A stretch of DNA of 64,000 nt from Astropecten irregularis (Eukaryota > Echinodermata > Asteroidea > Paxillosida > Astropectinidae), in contig OZ020255.1 in the NCBI GenBank assembly GCA_963971285.1, positions 2,170,001-2,234,000 on the forward strand. Reading direction: 5' to 3'. Below the pieces are notes generated by a model. The model was not told the DNA's origin, searched no databases, and worked only from the letters and a program-made list of their open reading frames with translations. Of this stretch, positions 12,426 through 23,900 are shown piece by piece; position 1 is the stretch's first letter; each line of letters opens with the position of its first letter. The translations under genes and the position numbers were made by a program.

Positions 12426-13507
12426 TGTGTGTGGAGGGAAATGCAAAATCATACATGTAGCCGTGTTACACAAATCAGGACCCAAATGGTCTTACCACAA
12501 TGCCAACAAAATGACGGACACATACATATATAGTTATAGAGTCATCTTGGTTTTCTATTTCTACCTCCATGATAGCTCAGAAAAAGGAAAAACCGGACTG
12601 CTCTCTTAGAAGTTTAAAGAGCTTATATAAGTGTGATCGAGCTAAAAGAAAAACTTCCAAGAGGCATAGTATAGTTCTTTAGATGGTGGAAGGTGGGGGG
12701 AGGGGGGGAGGGGAGGGGTGGAAGAAGGGTATAGGGATGGGAGAGGGTCGTGGTGAGAAGAAAAAAGGCGAGGAAAAGTGCCCGCACCAGTAGTCTAACA
12801 AACTTACGACGCCCCACCATAGCTAAACCACAGGCAGTGGACAGGGAAGAGGGGGGGGGGGGGAAGGAAGGGAAACCATCGGAACTAACATGATTTATAG
12901 TAGTGAAAACAGCCGACTGACATTCCAACTGAGAAGAACAGGGTTGTTCGTCTGCCTCTATTACTACCTCCATGCTTGAAAAAAGCATTCAGAAAATACC
13001 AATCAACTAGATTAATACAAAATCATACCAGTGGAACGCTAGCAAAGAAGGAAAGAGGACGGGAAGAAAAGAAACTTTTAAAGAACAACTTTATTCCGGT
13101 GATAATATGCTGATCCCTTTGTTTGTATCCTTTTACGGGGGGTTCAAATCATATTTTCTGTGCTTTTTGTTGCACTTCATCAGTCACCTTTTGTATAATA
13201 TGTTGTTGTTCTTCAAACAGTCAGTTCAATGGAGTGTAGGATTATACATGTAGTTATTTGTATGAACATCGAAACAAAAGTGAGACCAGTCCTTCTTGTA
13301 TTCTTTTATTAGCGGAATGACATGATCCCCTTCGTTTCAATTTTATATTGTGTGATCTCTGAACCATACTATCGGTCTGTCCAGTAGTTCAAGCAGAATT
13401 TGAAAATTCTGTTCTTTCATTATGTTGAGGAAAATTCCTCGTGAAGAAACTTCCAAAATTGCTTGAACAAAATTGCTATATAATATACTATTACATGCAC
13501 AGGTTTA
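12426..13507. other. Unassigned stretch with purine-rich low-complexity tract
   Basis: 12685-12870 is strongly purine-rich on the plus strand, with GGGGAGG-type repeats and a run of 13 G at 12851-12863. The long minus-strand frame across it is proline- and serine-rich only because of this composition. No gene is supported. Confidence 0.5.
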
Positions 13508-13584
13508 AAGGTAGTACATGTATCATACTTTGGTAGCATACCGAAACAGAAATCTTCACATATTTATCTATAACTTACAGGATA
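13508..13584 (+). mobile_element. Left-end fragment of the TTAA-type MITE
   Basis: Starts with TTTAAAGGTAGTA, then ATCATACTTTGGTAGCA and the usual inner sequence up to about 13584, where it runs into duplication copy B. There is no right end. Copy A has no counterpart at its matching edge. Confidence 0.6.
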
Positions 13585-13977
13585 TAAAGATACCCAACGT
13601 TGATCATGAAACCTGTAGTTCGAAGGATTGGGGCAATATTATTGCCAAATATGAATTGTTTTATTTAACTTACATCAATCACCTTGCGTACGGTTTTATA
13701 TTGGTTAATTGCGAGTGGGTCTATTTTAGAAGTACAAATGATATTCTAGAAATAATAATCAAAAGTAAAGAAACGGTTTCTGATCGCGTTCAACGCCAAA
13801 ACTACTTTCAAATACAACTGAGATTTACCGGAAAATGAATTAATGGATTGACCGTAATGTTAAACGGCAGGTTTTTCAAATAAACGGTACAAAAAGTGTA
13901 GTCAATGTAAACGAAAATATTCGGCAAACATGAATTTCTATGTGTCTTTTCTCTCTCCAATCAGAATGATTGCCGCG

Positions 13978-14332
13978 TTAAAGGTAGTATCATACTTTGG
14001 TAAGAAACCAAAACAGAAATGTTCACAGATTTACGTATTACTTTCAGGATATGAAGATGGTGCTAGTAGAAACCTACCGTTAAACGTTTTCCGACTGAAA
14101 TTGTTTATTTATCCAGAAAAAAGTAAAACAACGACCGGAAATCTTTTGAAAGATCAAAAATAAAAGAGAAAAGACTTGAGAAATACTGCGGCTGTTTTTC
14201 AATGTTTTCTCAAAAAGTGGGCACTGTATGGGATGATATTTTCACAGATGACTGTAACTGTATCTGTCTTGATATTTTTGCCCATGAATCTGTATTTCTT
14301 TGTTAAAAACCAAAGTATGATATTACCTTTAA
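13978..14332 (+). mobile_element. Complete TTAA-flanked MITE (piggyBac-like)
   Basis: The element is 13982-14328 (347 bp) with TTAA at 13978-13981 and 14329-14332. Ends are AGGTAGTATCATACTTTGGT and, read inverted, AGGTAATATCATACTTTGGT: 19 of 20 match. Copy A has a single TTAA at the matching place (GCGTTAATCTTGAAATAATG), which gives direct evidence for the target duplication and shows that the insertion came after the segmental duplication. It has no coding capacity. Confidence 0.9.
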
Positions 14333-16928
14333 TGTTGAAATAATGTATTCCACAGTCCGCACTTTCAGAAATGTTGCTTTTCTTCCAAATCGAGTGGAAA
14401 ATTTCATATTTGGGTTTCGGTTTTTCTGCTATCAAATTTTTGAACCTTACGGATATAACACTTCCGGTTATTTGAACGTTTAGGCAAGTAATCGTCCCAA
14501 GTTACTCGGATATCTTGTTTAGTAGAGTACGGTATGATTAGTAATGTACGCCACGCCAGGTTTGTTTGATAATCTTTCAGATGAAATAAAAAAATTAATG
14601 TTTCTGATTCGTTTGTCTACTTCGAAGGATACAAACAAACGGGTATCGTTATGAATTGCTTACAAATTGCTGAATTACGTAAAAATAGTTATTTTTATTA
14701 ATTTAAATGTTCTGCCTAGGAGTAAGGGTCTGATGCAATATATACCATGTTTGTAATAAGGATGTTCATCAATAGATTAAGCAATGTCTAAATGGCTGAT
14801 TGCTAAGTTATAATACGTCCATTTCATGTCAGCATCCAGTATATTTTCTGGCATTCACACTTTTTAAGAACAAGTATTAAGAACCCATAGAATCACGGTT
14901 ACTTGAGCGAACGCCCGTTTGCACATCATTTTTGGAATCGATTCTATAGGTACATTCGTATCCCTCATGTGCACGAATATGGCTTCTCTGAATGATGTGT
15001 GTATACCGTATAGCAGAAAATAATTAATGAATAATTAATAATATGAATAACATATAATAATATGAATACCAGACCAAATGGATTTTTACGAACTTTATAT
15101 ATTCTAGATGACTCTAATAAGATTTGGAAATTTCCGAAAAAGTAAGAATAAAGATAAAAGATTATTGCACATTGTTGCCATATATACAAGGATAAGTCGG
15201 CAGTTTTTATATAGAATTGTACGCATTTTACTGGTGGAAGTATAGCAATAGGAGGTCGTGAATACAAAGCCCAGTCCAGCCTTGAATGAGGTTATTGACT
15301 TCATTGAGGCATGCGATCTATACGAATTGAACAATACGTTACCCATGTAATATAATGTGTATTTTCACGGTGAAGTGACTGGGAATTTGTTAAGCCTTGC
15401 TCAGCGAATCTCCGCGGGGTGCAAGCCGGAAACGTGCCTGCTTGTAAGGACCGTAACTCCATAGTCTAACTATCGGCTTCTATACGGGCTAGAATCCGTG
15501 ATAAACTGTGGTAAGATCTTACATTCATTTATTGCTAATATTTCTGTGCATAGTTCAATATGAGGAGAAGGCTTATAAATGATTGGCAGTTTTTGTTCGC
15601 ATGTTTGTATCTTGATTGGTGATTGAGGGGCCAACCATGGCTAGAATTGAACGGATAGACTCTCTATCTATTCAATAACATAATATGAGCAACGATTAGA
15701 TGTATAATAATCCATTACATGTCCAGAGAATACGCAGATATGCCCCTGTACCCGACCCCCTTAGAATCAAAAATCCCACTTTTAATAGCAATTCCATCAT
15801 TCTTGCGATTGAAGTAAAATTGCGACTATAGGCGCGAATTTTACCGTTTCGTCTGCCATCTGGTACCGCACCCTTTTATATCACGTGATTGGCGTGAACA
15901 CGTCTTGCTTTTCTATTGGCTAGTTGAATATAACCAGCTCAGCCCGATTCTTACGACTGGCGGACAGGGTGAGATTCCTGCCTCGCGAGGCGACAAATAT
16001 CAAACACGTTGGATATTTGCCTCCGGTCGCAATCTCTTGAGGCAAAAAACGCAGCAACAATTTGCCGCACACGATGAGCTACGGTACGTGCTGAACAAAC
16101 GGCCCCTGCAGATAGCTCTTGTGTGCGTCAGGCTTGAAACCGATTTGAAGTTGTGTACATTGAATAATTATATAGGACTCCATTGTATAACTGCTTGAAA
16201 CATGGAACGTTCATGAAAAATACGTACACTCTGCTGATTGTACTTAGTTTAGATGCAAAGGTTTAAGAAAGCAAAATGTACATGTAGTTTATGATAGCGC
16301 TATATGCATATTCCTCCTGCCTAAGACATTTCAAGTAATAAACTGCTGAAAACTGATCATCAACTTAACTAATTACCTGAAACTTACAAGAATAATTACC
16401 ACAATTTTGCTGTACAATATGGAAGTGGTGATCGGAAATGTCAACAGAGAGGTAGTGAATCAGTATTAATCTGCTGATCAAAAGTCTTGTTTCCATCATT
16501 TTATTCATTATGTGTAATGATTGTGCTTGATTACTAATAGTGGATTATCTTGCAAATCAAAGTATATCATTATACCTTTATCACTTCATCAAACTTAAGC
16601 AAGCTTACTACCTTTAGATGTTATTCTTTTTGGGCAAGAGGTCTTCAAAATTTATTCATTTTTCTTTAATGAAAACAATCCAAAGATGTAGGACCATAAT
16701 GTACTCTGGTGAGACTAGTTTGATTTTTGCACCCGAAACCAGTATTCTTAGCTCCAGTTTAGACCCACGTGCTCGACTTGGAGAATATCCACGAAGCTTG
16801 CGCAGCGAACTGACGTAAAAACGGTCATGATCACTCTATCTTGCCATGAAGTTGCACTTGAATAATGATAGTTGAGAAGGATCGGGGGCTGAGCTAACTT
16901 CATAAAGGTGCTTAAATACAAAACGTGC

Positions 16929-17276
16929 TTAAAGGTTGTTCCATACTTTGGTGGGAAACCAAAACAGAAGTGTTCAAAGATTTACTTATAACTTAAAGGG
17001 TGTAAAGATGGTGCTAGTGGAAACATACTGTTCATTTCGTTTCGCCTGAAATACTGTATTTATCAAAAAATGTGTAAAAGCAATAACCGAGAAATATTGT
17101 GATCTTTAAAAGAAAAAAAAAACTTGAAAAGATTAAAGAAAATCCGTGGGCGTTTTTCACTGTTTTCTCAAAAAGTCGGCACCGCTTGGTACTGGGATTT
17201 TCAAAGATGACTTATATTGTATCGTTTTTGATATTTGTGCCCATTTATTTGACAAAAAGCTAAGAATTACGTTTAA
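16929..17276 (+). mobile_element. TTAA-type MITE inside duplication copy B
   Basis: Counterpart of the copy at 4641-4993. Flanked by TTAA at 16929-16932 and 17273-17276. The left end is AGGTTGTTCCATACTTTGGT and the right end is decayed. Shared position in both copies dates it before the duplication. Confidence 0.7.
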
Positions 17277-18644
17277 GAATGAAAAGTCTTCTTTGATCAA
17301 ACAGGATTACCGACCAAATTTCCATGTGATGTTAACTGCTTTTGATTTAAATTCGCCTATTGTTTACTGAACACAACATTCACAAGTTTTGGCTGGCATA
17401 GTGATTTTATTTACCCAAGTTGTTGGTACTGAAGCAAAATAATGTTGGTGCTTAAGCAGCTCTGTGAATTTGGTTTACATAGTGGCACGTTTACAACAGA
17501 TTTCAGAGACAAGATTTGTTAAAACAGGAATTTAATGAAACTGGATATTATTCGGTCTTGTAAAAGATCTTTTGTTTGGAATAAATATATGTGAAGTTGA
17601 TAACTGGGATCTTTTAAATCATAAAAATACAATGAAGATTGGTTATCCTTGCGGTAACCAAATTCAAACATTCCCCTACAATATTATGGATCTTGCTCGT
17701 AGTTCTCGGTTGGCTGGTATAATTAGTATGACACATTACATGCTTTCTATCCAGAGTTTCTTTCAGTATTTCAGCTTGTTTCATTAAGATCACTCGATTT
17801 AAATCTTGATTGAAATCAATGAAAAGAAATCACTCACAAATACACTCAATGTCCTTTTTATGATTTTTTGATTTGTAAATTAAAAGGAAAATCAAATTAT
17901 GTTACTGAAAAAGACTCCCATAATTTAGGATTTGCTATTTTTTACACACAACCACCCTCAGCAAGCAAGCCCACAACCCCGCCCATTGCAATCAACCACT
18001 GGCTGCCTGAGGAGCGAACCAAAAAAATCAAATAACAGTACTTGATTAAACCTTTACATTGTCAGACTGTAACATACCAAGATAATCGACCAACGAGGCA
18101 ATATACATTAATAAATAACATCTCTATTACATCTTTTATACCCTTTGCCAAACGTTGGGTTTCTTTTCCTTTGTTCATGGCTGTCACTTTTTAAATCCTC
18201 AAAGTTTAAAATGAATTAACAAATAATAGCCGCATAAACGTGTCAGTAAGCCAACAATGCTGAGGGAATCTACAAGTGACCACTTGTTGCAATGTTCATT
18301 GTATAAGGACGATATTGCTATGGTAACCAGTCGTTGGGGAGTTTTGTTATATGACTTTGCCATGGAAACCACTCTATCCCTCACCTTGGGAGCTGCATGT
18401 CTCATACAATATATCCCCTGGTTATATTATGATGTCATACAATATTAATTTCCTATATCTTTTAAATGTTTTTCATTAAAGAAAAATAAATGAATTAAAG
18501 GAACAACATTTTGGAACAACTCTTGCCCCAAAGGAATAACAAATCCTTAGGTCTTAAGCGTGCATAAGTTTGATGGAGTTGTACAATGTATGCCATATAC
18601 CTACAATCTGCAGGACAGTCATACAGATTACTGGTTATATATCA

Positions 18645-18789
18645 TACTTTGGTAGCATACTGACTTCAGAAAATAATTGAGGTGATATTAATTCTGCCCT
18701 CATGACCCCTGCGCGAATGCAACGATACACATTAGCTACATGTAGCCTTCATGGCGTATACATGTATTATACGCCATGTACATGTACAG
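18645..18789. other. Short unique stretch with hairpin before the LTR element
   Basis: Contains a small fragment of the TTAA-type MITE end near 18648 and an 11-bp perfect inverted repeat (CATGGCGTATA at 18750-18760, inverse at 18768-18778) within ACATGTA-rich sequence. The target site TACAG of the LTR retrotransposon follows at 18785-18789. Confidence 0.5.
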
Positions 18790-20542
18790 TGTCACAGTTG
18801 ATGCCGTTAATATTCTCTTTTTCTGATGTTTTCTAACTTGTTCTTGTAAATTTCTTCTTTCTGTTCCTTTAAGTTTAAAAGATAATTATTAAGGTTAATG
18901 TTTAGATTTTGTTTTGTGTTGAACGTGAGCGTGTGTGTGTCCCTTACATGTAGAGGACAATGCCCAAGAGCACACACGACTGGTCTCCATAGCCGGTGCA
19001 CTGAAGGTTCCAGCGAACCATGCACTCTAAATGAATATGTATGAGTATATTTGAATAAAGTTGTCGATACCTTTGTTAGTTTCTTCGCCTTCGTGTTTAT
19101 TTATATTGTTTAACTGTGCCGTAGTCATGTGATATGAAAACAGAGAGTTCCCCGCGAAGAAAATCGTCGGAAGAAAATATCGCAATTTGCGTTCGTGTTT
19201 TCGCGGCGTTTTGCTGCCTTACTGAAACCGGGACTGGTCGTGAACGGCCAGGGATCCAGGGAATTAAGGGAACCAAGCCTGATCTGGCTGTAAGTATGGT
19301 CAATTTCATCATGTTGGTGTATTCGGATATTTATGGCGAATTTTACGGTTATTTTCTTAGTGCACTGATGGAATTTGGTTAACACAAAAGAATAGTCTGG
19401 TGACTGTATTGTTTTCAAACATTATTATGCATTTTGCTTATTTTCCTTTGGATAAAAGGTTATTTGAGATTATTTGAACCTCATTATATTCCGTATAATT
19501 AAGTGATTATGGACGGAAGATGTGGATTGTATCAAGCGTTGTGATATTAAGATATTCTTTTAAAGAGATATTGCCATTTGAATCGAGACAGATAGATTCC
19601 TCGACGTACTATCGCTTACATCGAGATTATAATTATGTTTGTTGAAATGTTTAAATTGTTTTATTTGCTTATAGATATTTATCTGATGTTTACTTAATAT
19701 TTATTTGTAGACGGCACATGAGCCGGGTGCTGACACGATTATAGAGACACCACAGGTCCTATAATCGAGCACCAAATGCGACTGCAGCATGATAGCAGCC
19801 CCGGCCGTCTTGATTGATAAGTGGTCAGCCAATACAGGGAGTACGCCTGACGTGGTGGACAAACTGGGAGGAACCTACCAGAGAGTGGAGTAGGCCCCTA
19901 CGCTTGATGATAGCAGGACTCTCAAGATTACCCGACGTGGCCGCTCAATCGAAGAAGAGCACTACAGGCCGTTGAATTGATTTCGCGCGAGGAGACCGCC
20001 GGACTCTGAAACCCGTGAGGGAAAGATTATCAAAACCGCGGTGGGCCCAAATCTAAGTTTTATATTCCGGAATTTATTTGTTTATTTATTTGTTTATTTA
20101 CTTAATTATAAATTGGGGGTAGGCCTAAGCTTAACAACCGTTAAAAAACCTTGGTTGGATTGTCTTATTGTGGAATAATTGTGTTTAACTATGAATATTT
20201 GCGCATGTTGATTATCTGTGCATTTTAATTGGTATTTAATTACAATTAGTTGAAACTACTGGAGTTAACTGATATACTTAATTTGATCAAAGGTTGCAAC
20301 TTCAACAGATTCCAAGGCAAACATGATTTGATATTTATAATATAACTGTTCAGTAATCACGGTGACTTATTAATCTTTCATTGGTAGCCAATCACTTCTT
20401 TTGTAAATAAATTGAGTACATATTTCGTTTATAAATTTAAATAATTTCTTATTATTTTGGATTATTTCGTGTTATGAGTGGTTCAGGGTTAAGCGGGGTA
20501 ATTCACTCTAGATTGCCGCAGCGAACTTAAACGGGTGTGACA
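18790..20542 (+). repeat. 5' LTR of the Gmr1-like element
   Basis: 1753 bp, TGTCAC to GTGACA. Possible poly(A) signals AATAAA lie at 19054-19059 and 20406-20411, so the R region cannot be fixed by eye. If the first is used, U5 would be about 1.45 kb, unusually long. A consensus-like donor GTAAGTATGG at 19290 and an acceptor TTATTTGTAG ending at 19710 could mark a 421-bp intron in the leader. The short frames inside the LTR are identical in both copies and match no known protein. Confidence 0.95.
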
Positions 20543-20546
20543 TTTT

Positions 20547-20564
20547 TGGGGGCTTGTCCGGGAG
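20547..20564 (+). other. Primer binding site, tRNA-Pro type
   Basis: TGGGGGCTTGTCCGGGAG lies four bases (TTTT) after the 5' LTR. Compared with the well-known tRNA-Pro-type site of gammaretroviruses, it differs at position 9 (T for C) and at the last base. It would prime minus-strand DNA synthesis. Confidence 0.85.
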
Positions 20565-20958
20565 AGTGATACCTTTGCTTGACCCACCTCTTCCGTTTAA
20601 TTGGAAGGAACCACAAGTAATTCAGCGGAGAGATTAAATTACCATTGTTTATTTAATAATTTATACTAAGTGCTGAAATAAGCAGGCCTATGGTTGTATA
20701 TTTGTTTTATTTCGTGATTTTCCAGTTTAAGGCCTAGAGTTATTATCTTTGTATTTAGACCTAGTTTGCAGTAAGATACAGGTCTTGTGACGTATTACTA
20801 CCCTGGATGACTGGCTGCTTCACGACATGGTCCTGGTTTGAGCGCATGCGTCGATACTTTAAGCTAGTTCGTGCTCGGTTCGGTGCTTAGTGCCAGCGGT
20901 CTTATAGATGCGCGCTGCTCTGATTATTTGCCTGGTTGGGGTCCTCTCTGTATTCACC
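20565..20958 (+). other. Untranslated leader between primer site and gag
   Basis: Likely leader and packaging region of the retrotransposon RNA. It contains an in-frame upstream ATG at 20908 in a weak context, which would add 17 mainly hydrophobic residues to the polyprotein. No other feature was recognised. Confidence 0.5.
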
Positions 20959-23900
20959 ATGAATAAGTGGCTTGAAATAGGTAAAGAGATTGGTTTAATG
21001 GGTACTGATCTTAAAGATTTCATAAAAGAGAGAGAAGGTGCTGCAAGGGAAGAAAGGGTGCAAAATTTAGAGCTGACTAGAAATGAGATAGATCTAAAAA
21101 GATGTGAAAAGGAAATTCTAGATTTGCAGATTAAGTTACAGCACGTGAAACTTGAACAACCAGCCGGTGAAGAAGGGACAAAAGCGATGGTCATTGCCGC
21201 CAGAACACCGAAGCTCCCAGTTTTTGATGAATCAAAGGACGACCTTGACGCCTACCTGCAGCGGTTCGAGCGCTACGCTACCATTCAAGGATGGGAGGAA
21301 AATCATTGGGCGACCTGCCTGAGTGCACTTCTTCGCGGCAAGGCCCTTGACGTGTACTCCCGTCTTCCTCTGGATGATGCTTCAGATTACGACTCACTCA
21401 AGTCAGCTCTTCTGAAAAGGTTCAGAATGACCGAAGAGGGTTTTCGGTGCAAGTTCCGGTCAGCAAAGCCTGAAAACGGCGAGACACCGTCACAATTCTC
21501 CGTCCGCCTGGATAATTACTTCCTACGCTGGGTTGACTTGGCAGGTATTGACAAAACCTTCGAGGATGTGAAGGATATTCTACTTAGAGAACAGTTCATA
21601 AACAGCTGCAGCAGGGAGTTGGCTCTCTTCCTGAAGGAACGAATGCCCCAGGATATCCAGACCATGACGAAGTTGGCTGAGCAGTATCAAGAAGCACATG
21701 GGCTACAGTTTGGTTTAGCTCCCCAGAATCGGCGACGCCCACAAGCTGCACAGAGTTCCCACCACCAGTCGCAGTCAAGTGCACCATCACAGGCGTCACA
21801 ACAGCAGGGCGATAAACGGCACTTTGGGAAACCACAGTCGGCATACAGAGAACAGCGGACGTGCTTTGTCTGTAACAAAAGGGGTCACATTGCCACTGAT
21901 TGTCACTTCAGACCTAAACCAACTAAAGTTGGCGCAATGTTAACAGGTACTCAAGACCAGCAGAAAGGAAACCGGCCAAAACGCGGAACGTCCCGAGGTC
22001 GTCAGTTTAATTCCAGCCGAGGGAATCAACCCGCAGGAAGTGCAACTGAAGTGGCGTCAACACTACCCAAACAGCCTGCAAAAGGGGAAAGCGATACATG
22101 TGATCACTGCCATCAACCAATGCAGTCGGTAGATGCAGTTGCTTGCATGATGCCTGGTTCACAACCTATCCTCACTGAATGTTGTTCTCAGGGAGGTGTG
22201 GTTAAATTGAAGTGCGGTCATGAGCTACCAATTTTGAGTTCCACATGTATGGTGAATATCAAGCAGGTTATGCCGGTCTGCAAGGGCTACGTGGGACCAC
22301 ACAAAGTTCGAGTGCTACGAGATAGTGGATGTAGCGGGGTTGTCGTCAGAGAGAGTTTGACATCACCTGAGGAGAAGACTGGTGCCTCCAAGCCTTGTAT
22401 GATGATTGACGGTACTATTCGCAAGCTCTGCACCGCCATCATCAAGGTTGATACTCCATACTTTGTGGGTACAACAGAAGCCCTGTGTATGAAGACACCA
22501 CTGTATGATCTCGTCATAGGGAACATACCCGAAGCACGTGCACCATACGACCAGGATCCTGCATGGTCGGATACCGACCGTCAGACGGAAGACACCAGTG
22601 TGCAGACGTTGGCAGTCCAAACCCGCTCACAGATGTTGAAGGAAAATAAACCACTTCGCCCTTTGAGGACACCCATGAGCATCCCTGATGTTACAAGTGA
22701 TGACATTAAACGCGCCCAAGACACCGATGCAACTCTTGGTAAAGCTAGAGAGATGTCAGCCATGAAGCAAGAGAAGATAGGAGCAGGTGGCCGTACTTCA
22801 CGCTTCATGTATCAAGATGGCTTCCTCTTCCGTGAGTTTCAATCTCCTGGAGTTCAACATATGAATGTCTTTCGACAACTTGTTGTTCCTAGGCAGTACC
22901 GGAACCACGTTATGAGGCTGGCCCATGAAGGCATATTAGGAGGGCATCAGGGCGCACGGAAGACGACTGATAAAGTGCTGACTAGTTTCTTCTGGCCCGG
23001 AATCAACGCGGACATCATTAGGTTCTGTCGATCTTGTGATGTATGCCAGCGTACTATACCTAAGGGAAGAGTTGGTAAGACACCTCTCGGAACGATGCCA
23101 CTGATAGAGACGCCTTTCCAACGAGTGGCTGTTGATCTCGTCGGTCCCATTCATCCTGTAACCGAGAAGGGCAACAGATATATCCTCACGCTTGTAGACT
23201 TCGCTACCAGATACCCCGAAGCGGTACCTCTTCGTTCTATTGAGACCACTAGAGTGGCGGAGGCGCTTACGGAGATTTTTACAAGGGTTGGCTTTCCTCG
23301 TGAAATTTTGACGGATCAAGGGGCGCAATTTACGTCGGATGTGATGAGAGAGATAAGTCGCCTCCTCTCCATACGGCAATTGAGAACGACGCCGTACCAC
23401 CCAGCCTGCAATGGCTTAGTTGAAAGATTCAACGGCAGCTTGAAGTCAATGCTCAAGAGGATGTGTGCTGAGCGACCACGCGACTGGGACCGGTACATCT
23501 CGGCTCTTCTTTTTGCCTATCGAGAAGCTCCGCAGGAATCGCTGGGATTTTCACCCTTCGAACTCCTATATGGCCGGACAGTAAGAGGTCCAATGTCAAT
23601 CCTTCAGGAACTGTGGACAGGAAAGGTCGAGAGTGACAGTGAGGTGAAAAGCACTTATCACTACGTGTTGGACCTCCGTCAACGACTGGAGGACACATGT
23701 CAGATGGCCCACAAGGAACTTATGAAGTCAGCAGGAAGATACAAGCGGTACTACGACAGTAAGAGCAAGGACAGGACCTTCAAGGTGGGAAGTAAGGTAC
23801 TGTTGCTTCTACCGACTGACCGCAACAAGCTTTTGCTCCAGTGGAAGGGACCCTTCACTATTGTAGAAAAACCGAGTCGTAACGACTACAAGATTGACAT

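Larger units (their letters stand above)
13585..18644 (+). repeat. Segmental duplication, copy B
   Basis: Collinear with copy A at 1620-6303. It differs by the extra MITE at 13982-14328, by a deletion near 15040-15070, and by about 100 extra bp at 16612-16740 that repeat, inverted, part of the segment's own end (about 18420-18540). The right limit near 18644 is the same point at which copy A stops. The LTR retrotransposon is inserted 145 bp further on. No conserved coding frame was found. Confidence 0.85.

Noticed and set aside
12623-12988. 121-codon minus-strand frame, proline- and serine-rich
   Set aside because: Produced by the purine-rich low-complexity tract; no domain or codon pattern of a gene.
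15905-16198. 97-codon frame in duplication copy B
   Set aside because: The matching part of copy A is broken by an indel near 3781, so the frame is not conserved between copies.
19134-19382. 82-codon frame in both LTRs
   Set aside because: Identical in both only because the LTRs are nearly identical; no similarity to a known protein and it crosses the suspected intron donor.
22936-23400. 154-codon minus-strand frame inside gag-pol
   Set aside because: Shadow of the integrase coding region on the other strand.
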